Positions 13,376-24,712 of a DNA stretch of 64,000 bases are shown here, in pieces; positions within the stretch are counted from its first letter, which is position 1, and the number at the start of each line of letters is the position of its first letter. The notes beneath the pieces are model-generated. The model was not told the origin of the DNA. It worked only from the letters and a program-made list of their open reading frames with translations, and did not search any database. Origin of the DNA: Acanthochlamys bracteata (Eukaryota > Streptophyta > Magnoliopsida > Pandanales > Velloziaceae); NCBI GenBank assembly GCA_019914995.1, contig CM034144.1, positions 3,503,489-3,567,488 of the forward strand. The letters run 5' to 3'. The translations under genes and the position numbers were made by a program.

Positions 13376-13616
13376 GGGTTGTTTGGCAACACGCTAAAAA
13401 AAACAGCTTTTCAACTTTCCAATTCACATTTTTCAATAAATTTTTTATAATTTTTTACAGAATTTATTTAAAATTTTACAAAATATAAAAAAATTCTACG
13501 TAGCAAGATTTTATTATTATTTTTTAGGATAAAAAGATATAGCTCGTTTTTTGAAATATGATTAAAATATTCTCTGTTTAGAAAATCACTTTTCAAAAGG
13601 ACTCCCAAACATTCCC
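13376..13616. mobile_element. MITE with GGGNNTGTTTGG-type ends
   Basis: About 241 bp of AT-rich DNA runs from gggttgtttggcaa to the complementary cccaaacattccc. The paralogous segments at 897-925 and 2394-2420 run through this point without an insert. The ends resemble PIF/Harbinger (Tourist) MITEs. A perfect target duplication is not evident. Confidence 0.6.
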
Positions 13617-13916
13617 ATAATGCTTTAAGTTGAAATGTCCAAGAAAAAAAGAGATTGGATTTCCTTTTAATAACCTCTCGTATTTAAAGGATCAAATACT
13701 GCTCAAGTAACCAAGATGCATATAATTCTTTTATTGTTCTATTTTTAATTTAAATCACTATGCACTAGACCAATAGTCGTACACACTTCTTCTCCTCCTC
13801 AATCTATTCTGAAATAGATAAATGAAATAGTTTATTCTTTCAATTTAGAATCTATCACTTGACTAGTTATTTGTAGGTATATGGCGTAAGGGAGTTCATG
13901 TACCCTAGTAAACTTA

Positions 13917-14184
13917 GGGCATGCTTAACTTGGTATTAAATTTACTTTTTAAAAGTGAATTTTTAGAAAATAAGTTTAGAGTTGAAAATGAGTTTGATAA
14001 AAAGTGAGTTTTGTGTTTACTTTAAAGTGAGTTTGAAAATGAAATTTTTAGTTTTAAAATTTGAATTTTGAAAATGAATTTTTGGTGGAAAAATTTAGTT
14101 TATATTTTGTGTTTGCTTTTGTTTAAAAGTGAGTTGAACGTGAATTTTAAAAAAAATAAGTTTTGAGTGTAGGTAAATAAGCCA
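13917..14184. mobile_element. Tourist-like MITE with TTA target duplication
   Basis: The element opens gggcatgctta and closes taaataagcca, and TTA flanks both sides (13914-13916 and 14185-14187). This matches the 3-bp TWA target of PIF/Harbinger elements. The interior is made of degenerate aaagtgagttt-type repeats without coding capacity. Confidence 0.55.
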
Positions 14185-15536
14185 TTAGTCGGTTTAGGAT
14201 TAGTTGTTGTTGCTGACCAAATTTTTTGGGCGATTTTGACTTTTTGTCTTTTAGGAATCTCGCCCTTGATCCCTACAGTGGATTTGACCTTGTCCTCTTG
14301 CCCCCTGTCCCTGTCCTTGACCTCTGCCCCTGCTGTTATCCACCCTCCTTGTCCTCTTTCAGGACTTACATTAGTATCCGATTTTGAAAACAAGTTAAAA
14401 TCTACATCGCCATCTTGACTAGGTTTGATGCCGGTGATGATGCAGCTTTCTGAGCATAGATGTCATTATACCCATCAAACGCTTCTAACGCAGAGGTACA
14501 TATGAATTGGATTGATTCAAAAGAAGTTGTAATGGAATCTGGATGAGCTAACTCTTGTCTTGCAAAAGACTCTCTGAAAATTAAAGAGAATCTTAAGCAA
14601 TATATAGAACAAGCTAGAACAAAAATGTTACATAAACTCCCCAACTCCCTGCAATCGGTTGCAAATTCAAGTACAAAGAAATTTCAACCTCCCTCACAGC
14701 TCAGCCATCTTCATGTCATCATTATTCAGAATTGGAACTTTACGACACGTATTTTCAGACTCTATTTTCCCTTATCATCTATTTTCAGACTTTTATACAA
14801 ATAGATCAGCTAGTTAGCAAAGGTAATCACTCTAATGACAATCAAGGGTAATCGCTCTACTGACGAACAATCTAGGTAATTATTCTAGCAACAAGAACAA
14901 TCTTTGGATGACAATCATATCGCAAACCTACTGGCCCCATCTATTATGTTACCATTCATATAGCTGTAAATATGAACATTATTTCGCGTACCTACAATAA
15001 GATAGCAAAATTATATGATTAGTATGTAGCAATTAACAATTCAATTGTACATTGTATGTGACTTTCTAGAATGAAGAACATGAAGCTCTAATTTGTGAAC
15101 CAATAATGGCAAAAACCCTTGAAATTATAAAACTATCTAGGCTATGCTATGGGACAAATGAAAGCTCAAGTGAGCTGATTGGATAAGACTTAGTTCTCAT
15201 GCTTGTAAAAGCCCAAGAACCATGTGACTGATTTTTCATAGTCAACTCAAGTTAAAGAGATGCACTGTTAATACATATATGAAACCACAGGTAACGAAAA
15301 CAGAAATGTTCTTTGTTTGAAGAATAACATCAACCATTGCAATTTACAACAATCCAAAATTCTCCTAAAGAAATGCAATATCAGCACCTTTGTGTTTCAG
15401 GGATATATTATTGTTTAATACTACCACCTTTCATGGTTATTATAGTCAGGGTCCTTCTTGGCACCTTGGTAAGAAATTTCTGTAAATTGGAATATAATGT
15501 TAATTCGAGTAATAAACCTTGGTATATCCTGTAATA
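14185..15536 (-). other. Mostly unassigned; possible copia gag remnant at 14236-14644
   Basis: On the minus strand around 14236-14390 one frame reads an arginine-glycine-glutamine-rich stretch (several RGQGQ units), as in the basic region before the zinc knuckle of some copia gag proteins. An upstream frame (14402-14644) encodes 80 unrecognised codons. The similarity rests on composition only. The remaining sequence to 15536 is AT-rich and I see nothing definite in it. Confidence 0.25.
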
Positions 15537-15832
15537 GGAAGTGTTTGGGTGTAATGGTTTTAGCATAGCATAGTGCATTAATTGTCTTGTAAATATGAAA
15601 GCTAGGGTAACGTTTATGGTATTAGAAATCCAGCCCCTTCTACTTTTTATTTTAAGTTGTGGTTTTGGGGAGTTACCATAGTATCAAAACACCAGACATG
15701 TATATAGTCAAACACAATTTTAACATAATACATCCATAACCAAACACAAATTTACAGTTGTATTGATAACATAATGGTGGTTTTGAAAGTACCTTAGTAT
15801 TCTATATATCAAAGATGACCAAACAAGCATTC
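15537..15832. mobile_element. MITE candidate with GTGTTTGG / CCAAACAAGC ends
   Basis: About 296 bp runs from ggaagtgtttgggt to accaaacaagcattc, which are imperfect inverted repeats. The interior holds further complementary segments. It lies immediately left of a resumed array block at about 15840. The flanking duplication is unclear. Confidence 0.45.
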
Positions 15833-15839
15833 AATCTTA

Positions 15840-17780
15840 TGGCTTGTCGTAAAACATATGTATGAAGTCTTTCTTATCTCTTATGAAGTGAAATTTTGGG
15901 ATTAGTTCAATTGAATTTTAGATTACATTGAGTTAAATTACTATGTTGAAAAATTTATTGTCGAATACTATTGAGTGGATAATCTCATATACATTGAAAT
16001 GACTTTTGATAGTTTTGTTTGTAGTGGTAGTGTTAGTTTTATTTTGAAGTAGAAGAATTGTTGACATTCGATTTGACTTCATTCTGATGTTTCTCTAGTA
16101 TATGAGAGAGAGGCCCAAAGAAGAGTTGTTTTTGTCTTGAGAAGGTAAATCATTTGGCACTTGATTTTTGCACTTAAACATGTCCATTGTCTTTCGTTTC
16201 TTTAGTGCCAATTGATTGTTTGTGAATGCACTCGATGATTTAAACAGATACAATTTCCTTAGAGTTGGTTGTACTAATATTTGAAGTCCCTTTTTTTGGT
16301 TAGTTGGACTGGCATTCACGCATACGACAATGGAGGATCTTGGTACTTTTCATTAGGTGGGGTCTCTTTTTACATTCTTTTGAGTTTATTTTCTTTTCTT
16401 AGCAATCAGTTAACAATCCGTTTGCTTGCTTAGTTAAGTTTCCTTCATTCAATTAAGCAGTACACAGTAACTTTCTTTCTTAGTTAAGCTTTCCTGTTTC
16501 TCAACTTCCTATGTTCATCCTTCATTTTCTTAGTTTGCTTGTTGTAGTGGTTGTTTTCCCTTTATCTCTTATTGGTTTAGGCTGAAGAATTAATTGAGTC
16601 GAGGTTGGAGGTCTACTTTTCTCCTTGCAGGGAATCATCATGTAGTCAAGCAGGCATTCACCTTCTTAGTTAACTTGTGTGGTTCTCCAAATTCTTCTAT
16701 ATTGCCTAGTGTTTTTGACTTGCTTGCATGCTGATTGTTTTCCTATTGTGCTCTTTGATTCAGGTTAAAAGATCCAAAGGGGTGAACAACTTTTGATTGC
16801 TGCCAATAAATTAAGCAGTGATTCACACCAGCTTCGTTAACTTGAGTGATTCTCCAAATCCTTGCTTAGTGATTTTGACTTGCTTGCATGCTGATTGGTT
16901 TCTTGTTGTGCTCTTAGATTCAGGTTAAAGAACCAAAGGAGTTCAGGATGGAAGGCAAACTTCTCTTCAATGCAATCAATCAAGCAATTACATGATTTGA
17001 TAGTTAAGCTGCCTGCTTCTTTTAACTCTTTCTCTTGCTTCTTAGCTCTTAGCTTGCTTGTATACTAATTGATTTTTTTCTCGTACTTTGTTTCAAGTTA
17101 AATGAACTTATGGATTGCTGGCTGGAGGGTCAAGGTTTTTCATGTTTTCAATGAATCAAGTGTCCTTTTCCTAATTAGTTAAATTGTCTGCTTCTTTGAA
17201 TCCTTCTATTGCTGCATAAGCTGATTTGTCTTGTACTGGTTGGAAAACTTATCAGAAGCCCTTCCTTGCAATCGTCGCGGTTTGTGGTTGTTTGTATATT
17301 TTTTTCCTGAACACGATAAATGATTAGTTGATCTAATTGGCAGTTAGGCTTCTTTGAACTTTAGTGCTAGAAGAGGTTTTGATTTGCAATTGAATGTGTT
17401 TATACTCCTTTGTAGCTGTAGTATATCATGCACATTTTCGTTGTGCAATAGCTGCCATTTAAATTGGGAACTCTTTCAGTTCTACTATGATATTCTGGTT
17501 GTAGTATTCACTGTAGACCTTATCAGCTTAACATGTTTATCTCCCTTCTCCTCAGTGAAATTTTAGATATTGTATTACTATAATTCTTTGAAATCTGGCA
17601 GAGCATGTTAACTGATCTCTCCTTATGTTATAATAGTCTTTGACCATCTGATAACATATTCAGCATTAGCATGATCATATTTATTTGTACATTCTTTACC
17701 GTTAATAGTTTTCACTTGCTTGCTTTATATTTTCCCATTGCAGATGCAGTAATTATCTAAGGTTGTCTTGGATTTTGTGC
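15840..17780 (+). repeat. Diverged macro-unit VI (right end of array)
   Basis: The block order of the earlier units is repeated: the annotated large block at 15840-16140, then monomers starting near 16580, 16763, 16923 and 17097, then a 'ggaaaacttatcagaagcc' block near 17243. The unit stops where copia pol sequence begins at about 17790. Confidence 0.7.
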
Positions 17781-17789
17781 ATTTAGATA

Positions 17790-19700
17790 TGGTCTTTTAG
17801 AAGCCATGAATACCGCTTGTCACCTTATTAGTCATGCTTTTATAAGTCCTTTAAAAGGACTCCTTATGAATTGCTTAAGAATAAGAAACCTAATATTTGC
17901 TTACTTTAAGTCTTTTGGTTGTAAATATTTTATCTTTGATCAAAGGCAAGGAAAATGTAGAAAGTTTGATTCCAAAAGCAACGAAAGTATATTTATTGGC
18001 TACTCAAACTCTTACAAAAAGTTTAGAATTTTTAACAAGAGAATCTTACATGTGGAGGAATCCGTTCATGTTATTTTTTATGAGACTAACTCTATACCGA
18101 GAAAGGTTGACATGTTGATGTATATAGTGATGATGAAAATGATAAGATTGCAGAAAAGAGCAAATAGAAAGCAGTTTTGATTAGTCACCAAATAGTGAGG
18201 ATTTAGTGTTTGGACAATCGACTGAGTAGCAGAAAGAAGAATTCTATTCAATCAATAGAACCTGATAAGCAAGGAACAAATTTCTATCACCACAATAATT
18301 CAAATACCACTATATTTACCCTCAAGAAAATATTATAGATAATGCAAACCAAGGATTAAGAACAAGATCACAATTGAGAGGTAATTTTTATTAGCATTCC
18401 GCCTTTGTTTATAAAAGTGAACCTTTGATTATTGATGATATTCTAACGGACAATTCCTAAATTATGGCTATACAAAAAGCTTAACCAATTTGAAAGGTAT
18501 TTTGTTAGTAATTTTGTTCCTAGACCTTATGATAAATCTGTTATAGGTACCAAGTGGGTGTTTCTCAACAAGATGGATGAAAATAGTAATACTGTTAGAA
18601 ATAAAGCTAGATTAGTTGTTAAAGATTATTCGTAGGAGGAAGGTACTGATGAAACTTATACTCCTATTGCACGTTTGGAAGCTATTCGCTTGTTACTTAC
18701 ATTTGCTTGTCACATGAATTCAAGTTGTTTTAGATGGATGTGAAAAGTGTGTTTCTCAACGGCTATATCAAAGAAGAAGTCTTTGTTGAGTAACCATCAA
18801 GTTTTGAAAATTCCAAACACTTGGATCGTGTCTACAAGTTGCCAAAAGCTTTCTACGAACTTAAACAAGCACCACATGCATGGTATGAACGATTTAGTGC
18901 ATTTTTTTATCAAGAAAGGTTTCTCTTGAGGTAAAATTAATTATACCCTTTTTATTAAGCATGATAAGATTGATATATTAGAAGTACAAGTGCATGTAGA
19001 TTATATTATTTTTTGTGCTACTAATGAATCCTTGTGCAAGTGGTTTGTTAATCTTAGCAGGATGAGTTTGAAATGAGCATGATGGGAGAACTCAACTATT
19101 CTTTTGGACTTCAAATTTAGCAACTTGATAATCGTATATTCATAGACCACAAAAAGTATGTTCGGGACTTCCCTAAGAAGTACAACCTAGAAGCATAAAA
19201 AAGTATAAATACTCCTATGGCCACAAATACTAAGCTTGACAAAGATGAATCAGGTAAGGATGTTGATTAAAAGTTCTATAGAGATATAATTGGATCACTT
19301 CTCTACTTCATTGCTAGTTGACCTGACATTCAATATAAGTTCTCTTTTTCAAAGTGCACCTAAAAAATTTCATTTGGTTTGTGTCAAAAGAATTTTTAGA
19401 TATCTTATAGATACAAAAAAATATTTTACCAAAAGGGCGTGCTTTTGACTTGGTTGCATATGCGGATTCCGACCTTGCGTGATGCAAACTTGATAGAAAA
19501 AGCACTAGCGACTCACGTCAATTCTAAGTGGATGTCTGATTTTTTGGTATTTAAATAAACAAGCATCCTTGCTTTATCAACTACGGAAGCGGAGTATGTT
19601 GCAGTAGGTAGTTATTATGCACAGGTATTATGGATCAAGTACCAACTTCTTGATTTTAGTTATAAATCGCATAAATTGGATCTTCAAAATGTGACTCGAG
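17790..19700 (+). pseudogene. Ty1/copia pol remnant (integrase tail, RT, RNase H)
   Basis: Copia domains appear in order. An integrase C-terminal part lies at 17800-18130, with a TPYELL-like stretch, KSFGCK and KSNESIFIGYS. Reverse transcriptase lies at about 18450-18960, with GTKWVF, an ARLEAIR stretch, MDVKSVFLNGYIKEEV and ELKQAPHAWYE. RNase H lies at 19555-19680, with KQASLALSTTEAEYVA. Stops and frameshifts break every domain. No gag, protease or 5' LTR is seen upstream, so the element is truncated where it meets the array. Confidence 0.85.
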
Positions 19701-19789
19701 CTGATAAATATCAAATTTGCACGTTGTGGTCCAAGTTGGGTTCGCTTTGGGTGCGTCCAGAAATGGCAGGTGCAAAATAGCGAGCTTTT

Positions 19790-20278
19790 CTAATTTTTGT
19801 ATGGTTTATCTTAATAGAATGACATGATCTTTTGACTTGTGGAAACTGTTAAGATGTCTTCTATATGTAGGAAAATCAGATATCCACATTCGTCTCTAAG
19901 TAGAGAGATATAACATTTGCCTTTCGATGTGTCGAGATGCTATCTAGGTGATTCAATGATATTGGGCAGTGTGATCAATTAGCTTGACAAAACTTTTTTT
20001 TCTCTTCGATACTTGATAATATTTCGTGTTCTTAGTCTCCATTGACTCTCTATCATGTCATCTTTCAAATGCAATTAATAAATGCCCGTTTGATTCCGTG
20101 AGTAAAAAGATATACACGTCCAAAGTTGATTTGTTAGCAAAAAATTTCGACACTTAGTTAATTTCTACATGATATTCTGTTCAGCTCCATATGCTATTCA
20201 ATTTAGTATAGACATGTTCAAAACTTAGTAATGATTCTTATATATATGTTATCATCAAAATACTTACGATTTCCAACA
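19790..20278 (-). repeat. Partial minus-strand copia/Sirevirus-like LTR
   Basis: Read on the minus strand, the boundary at 20278 is a purine tract (about 20279-20300, AAAGGAGAAGATTG) followed by TGTTGGAAAT and a TTTTGATGATAAC segment. That is the usual polypurine tract and LTR start of Sirevirus-type copia elements. A second purine tract typical of this group (gacaaaaaaggggag) lies at about 20492-20512. The inner end of the LTR is not definable, and 19790 is an estimate. Confidence 0.5.
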
Positions 20279-20739
20279 ATCTTCTCCTTTTTTTTATGAT
20301 AATAAAATTTAGAGAATTATTTGCTAGTATAAGTAGAAGAATATATTCATATAATTTGTACTAGTCACTGGCTTATAAACATCTCGGCTAGAGTGTGATC
20401 TATAAAAATGCTTCCCCCTTATGTATATGCGATTTTTTTCGATTTTCTCCTCCTATTTAAGTGCATCCCTGCATCATAATTCTCACAAATATTTCTCCCC
20501 TTTTTTGTCATATTAAAAAGGCTTGGAACTCAGTAGAAGCAACATATATTAACCAACAATGATACCATTCAGCTTAAGTAGCATTCATACGATCATTCAT
20601 TTCAACAAAGTACATCAAACAAGAGCACAAAAGTTGCTGCAAGGTAAAAACATAAATCATCCAGAATAATGAAGCAAAATAGAAACAGTCAGTCCATGAG
20701 GGGATAGACTTGTTAAGAGGGCTAGGCTTTTTGACTAAG

Positions 20740-21478
20740 GTTGTCAAGATCGAAATTTTATATAATGTCGTTTCGCTTACGTAGTATCGTAAAATCAAAT
20801 TTTTAAATACGATCGTAAGATCTTTATAAAATTTTTTAATTTTTTTAAAATTTTAGAAAGTAATTATTAAAATTGCTGAAAATTCAAGACATAATTTTTC
20901 TTATATTTCATCTTATTGTAATAAACTAACAATATTCATATTTGTGGTTCATATGAACTATATCATTAATAATTTTTATATATTTTGTATAGCTCATTAT
21001 CACGACGTATATATTACATAATTTTATAAATATATATCTATATAGTTATACCCATATTTAGAAATTCTAATCTCTTATATAATCAATCAATTATGCGACA
21101 AGCAATCGTCTTATCGTCTTAAAATAAAGAGGAAAAAATAATTCAAAACACCATCGCACAAAATAATTTTCTTTTTTTTTATAACAAACCCCTTACAGAA
21201 TAAACCAAAGATCATTGCACCCGCTACAAACGAACGACGGAGCTTCTCTAACTATTCTAGCTTCATTCAAAATCTTCAAGAGCTCTCATGATTCATGAGG
21301 ATTTCTTGTAAGGTGAAATCGTAAGATTGTAACTAAGATTGGGATTTTAAGGATTTTAGTATTAAGATAGGGATCTTAAGGATCGGAAATAAGATCACGA
21401 TCTTGTGTCAAATAGAATCATTTTGTTGATGTAAAATTCTAAGATTTTAAGATTTAAATTAGAATTTTGATAACAACA
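20740..21478. mobile_element. Possible AT-rich non-autonomous element
   Basis: The ends ggttgtcaagatcgaaattt and aaattagaattttgataacaac are roughly complementary. The interior is very AT-rich with repeated 'aagat' and 'taagatt' motifs and no ORF. It interrupts the presumed 3' region of the minus-strand copia element. The class is uncertain. Confidence 0.3.
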
Positions 21479-21889
21479 TTTTGGATGTTTGGATCAGGTA
21501 GAAAGGGTGGATGAGGGTCACAGGATTTGCAAATCGTCTTAATCCTTTAGCCATTCCTTAAATTCTTCAAACTTTTCATCCAACAACTTGCCAAGTTGTT
21601 GAACCGAACCCTTAAGCTTATTCTCAATCGTATGGATTAGCTTCTTTATCCTCGTATGCAAACCTTTGAACATATCTTGTGCACTGTCCTCAGAGTCCAA
21701 AGTTTAATCCGAACTTTTGTTAGCTCATTCTTGAGGTCCTTTAAGTGATCAAAGGGTACCCATACTATTGAGGTGATGTAGCTAGTTGTTTACTTGACGT
21801 AGCTACTAGTTCACTTGAAGCTTGCTATCCAGTGGGTAAATCTTACTGTGTGCTTATTCCTCAGGTTGCTTCTGGTGCTGTTCGTGCTT

Positions 21890-22690
21890 CTCCTTACATT
21901 AGTTCGTCAAACCTCTCGCAACTTCCTCATCAGCTCCATATAGTCCCTTAATAAACTTCAAATCCAATACAACCAAAATGCTTTTTACCAAGTCATTGTA
22001 CCTCTCCAAAGGAACACATTTCTTGCAGCAAATCCACGTAATAACGTGTGCATAGGAAAAAATACTTATTTCTACCTTGAGCAACACTTATAATGTGTGG
22101 GCACATGATGTTGGTGAGGTTCATCGATAGGCGTTCAATCAATATCCAAAGCAAATAAGGGTCAAAATTGAGATGTCATTTTGGCTGCCTCTCCTAGGGA
22201 CCAAGACATGGCTAATGATATGTAGAAGCACTCGACATCAATGGCAAGTGAGAAGTAGATTGAATCTCCTCGGGTGTGACATAATTCGTATCGAATGTCT
22301 ATTTGAGGTGCTCGATCTTACTCATCTGAACCATTTTCCAAGTCTTCATTAGTATGGACATTCAAGAGCAATGATAGGTTCATCATATTGATGTGCATCT
22401 TTATGCCATAAAACATAGTAAAGTTGGAGAAGGTTTCGGGTTAAAGGTTTGCATAGGAATTTCAAACCACGTCCTTATAGTAGATTTTCGGGCAATCTTA
22501 CAAAAATTCCAATCCTTGGAACTCAAGGATATCTTGTACATCTAGTCCGACATAAGCAAAGTCATCAAAATTTATTTTCGTGGGAGGAGCATGGTGAACT
22601 TCTTGTGCTTGCGGTAGTTGCCTAAGTTTTCTTCCCAACGATTTTTTCTTCATCAAACAAGACTTCATGCTTAGGCATTGTGGTTTGCAG
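21890..22690 (-). pseudogene. Possible Sirevirus envelope-like / plant transposon protein remnant
   Basis: On the minus strand, between the RNase H remnant (23045-23285) and the polypurine tract near 20300, fragmented frames read a KHEVLFDEE-like start near 22675 and a SYAHVITWICCKKCVPLERY stretch near 22000. That resembles the variable extra ORF that Sireviruses carry between pol and the 3' LTR. The position fits; the sequence similarity is only suggestive. There are many stops. Confidence 0.35.
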
Positions 22691-23044
22691 TAAGCATTTC
22701 AAGAAATTTGGCCGAATCGGGTTGAAGGAAGATGGGTTTGGCTTGGCTGCAAGGAGGAAGAAAGTGAATAGTGGCTGGGGTTTAACTTCGGTGAACAAAA
22801 ACAGGCTGGCAGATGAAGTAGTTGTCAGCTCAAAAAGGTCTGAAAGAATTTGTAGAGCATTAAAACACGTGATAAAGAAAGAACTTAATATACGAAAATA
22901 AGTAATTTAGTAGCACCTAGCTAGCTCCTATAGACATGACCATTAAAATAAAATTTCAAAAATCAAGTAAAATAAATGCAAATCTGAAACCATTTATAAT
23001 TCATTTTTAAACCAATAAAATCACAAATAACAAAATCCAACTTT

Positions 23045-23285
23045 ATGAAAAATATGCAAAAATGAATTGTAAGACAAAGGTTATCTAGAAATATCAGCGA
23101 ATTGATTTTCAAAATTAGTGAAATTCAAAACAATATCATTACTCAATATGCTCACGAATAAAATGATGCCTAAGGTTTATGTGATTTATGCGAGAGTGTT
23201 GAATAGATTCTTAGAAAGATTAATGACACTAGTATTATCACAATAAATAAGCACATTATACTACTGCAAACTAACTCAAAGATCT
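23045..23285 (-). pseudogene. Copia RNase H C-terminus (minus-strand element)
   Basis: Reading the minus strand from about 23270, one finds CDNTSVINLSKN, a degraded HSRTKHINLRHHF-type stretch, then IREH, DIVLNF and ENQFADIF. These are the conserved end of copia RNase H. The orientation is opposite to the pol remnant at 17790-19700, so this is a second element. With the env-like remnant and LTR to its left it forms a plausible truncated Sirevirus 3' half. Confidence 0.65.
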
Positions 23286-23329
23286 ATCTACTATCCAAAA
23301 ATGAGTTAGATACATCCACTAACAGAGTA

Positions 23330-24712
23330 TAGAAAAATCGTCAAAGTGACAGAACAGAATGCATTGTAGACCGGACAGAATCTTGCTAATTATGATACGT
23401 GCAAGTTATTATTATTACTTTTGTTCCCTACTCACACCAATTAGTTACAGCTAATTTTAAGACGTTAGATCAATCAAGAATATATATAGAATATTTATTT
23501 TCAGATTTTATGGAGAAGAGATTGGAAGATATTAAAAATATCTACTAAGAGAAAAAGAATCCAACATGCATACAACTCCTATTCGATCTAATTCAAACAC
23601 TCATCTTGGCCATCTGTTTAAACTTTGATATGATCTTTATATGCAAATAGATGAGGACATTCTTGAAATTAATTTTTTGGAAAGAGATCATATTGGTTCA
23701 TAGAATAAATTTGCAACAAAATTCAGATGACAGAACAACAGAAACCCTATGAAGCATTTGGATTATTTTGTGCCATCATATGATGTCCGATTCACTTGAG
23801 ATTTTGAAGCATGTTCCTGAGGCATAGTAGACGAGATACACATTAGCAAGCAACAACCAGCCAAGGAAATAAATCGAAGTAACATTTCAGAGAAGAAGAT
23901 ACAACACATCAACTAGCTATTGGAACTAGATTTTAACCTTGCATTGTTTCTAGCCGTTGCAACCCTTGATCAATTGAAGAATCCTTGATCCTAAGATCAA
24001 GGAGAACTCTTCGCTGTATATATTTCCATTGATGAAGATAGCATGAAGATACAACTTTTAGAGCACCATTTCAAGAAGAACACTATCAAATTGAGTACTT
24101 CCTTTGAGCTTTAATTCTTTTTATTTCTTTTGAGATCCCTTAAACTTTCTTGACGTGGGATTAGAAATCATTGTTAGAAAGATCTTTTAAGCTTAATCTT
24201 GCGAAACACTTATAACCTTGAGAGAAAAGTTGTAGGAGAACTTACTAGTTCTTAGTTTAGAAGGTTGCTAGGTCTTTATAAAAGCATGCATAGTTGTAGC
24301 TGGAAGAACTTTACGAAGTTTAGAAGGCTTTTTGGAGTTGTCCTTGTGAGGAGATTCGGTTGAGGCGAAGGTATTTTGTGAAACACCAACTCTTGCTTGA
24401 TTGTATGTTGGCTCAATGTTAGTGAATTTCACTTGCGGTGTCAAGTGACGTGGACATAGGCATCGCGGTGCCGAACCACGTAAAAATCTCGACTTGCTGA
24501 CTGATTTACATATATTGGCATATTTGATTAGTTTGTTTGATTTATATTGTCTTCGCAGGATACAGTTAACATTCATTCACTCGTCAGTAATCTTCCGATT
24601 GACTAACAACTAACTTATCATAACTGTTTTAAGACAGTGGACTGTTTAGTTTTTGTTTTACCACAACTCAATTCACCCCCCTCTTGATTTGATATACCGA
24701 AGGTGTGTCTTC
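23330..24712 (+). repeat. Copia-type LTR, plus orientation
   Basis: The right end is characteristic: a GACGTGGACATAGGCATCG box and a CCGAACCACGTAAAAATC box (24450-24490), then CAATTCACCCCCCTCTTG (24672-24689), and an end at about 24712 (gtcttcca). These features mark the R/U5 part of many plant copia LTRs. No primer-binding site follows, so it is a 3' or solo LTR. The left end is an estimate. Confidence 0.5.

Larger units (their letters stand above)
11426..13800 (+). repeat. Diverged macro-unit V, interrupted by LINE and MITE
   Basis: Monomer anchors are seen near 11587 and 11981. The large blocks of units I and II recur at 12826-13030, 13070-13375 and 13675-13800. A LINE tail (to about 12825) and a MITE (13376-13616) sit inside blocks that are uninterrupted elsewhere in the window. 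Confidence 0.65.

Noticed and set aside
22680-22901. 73-codon plus-strand ORF rich in lysine and arginine
   Set aside because: It is opposite to the minus-strand copia remnant and has no recognisable motif.
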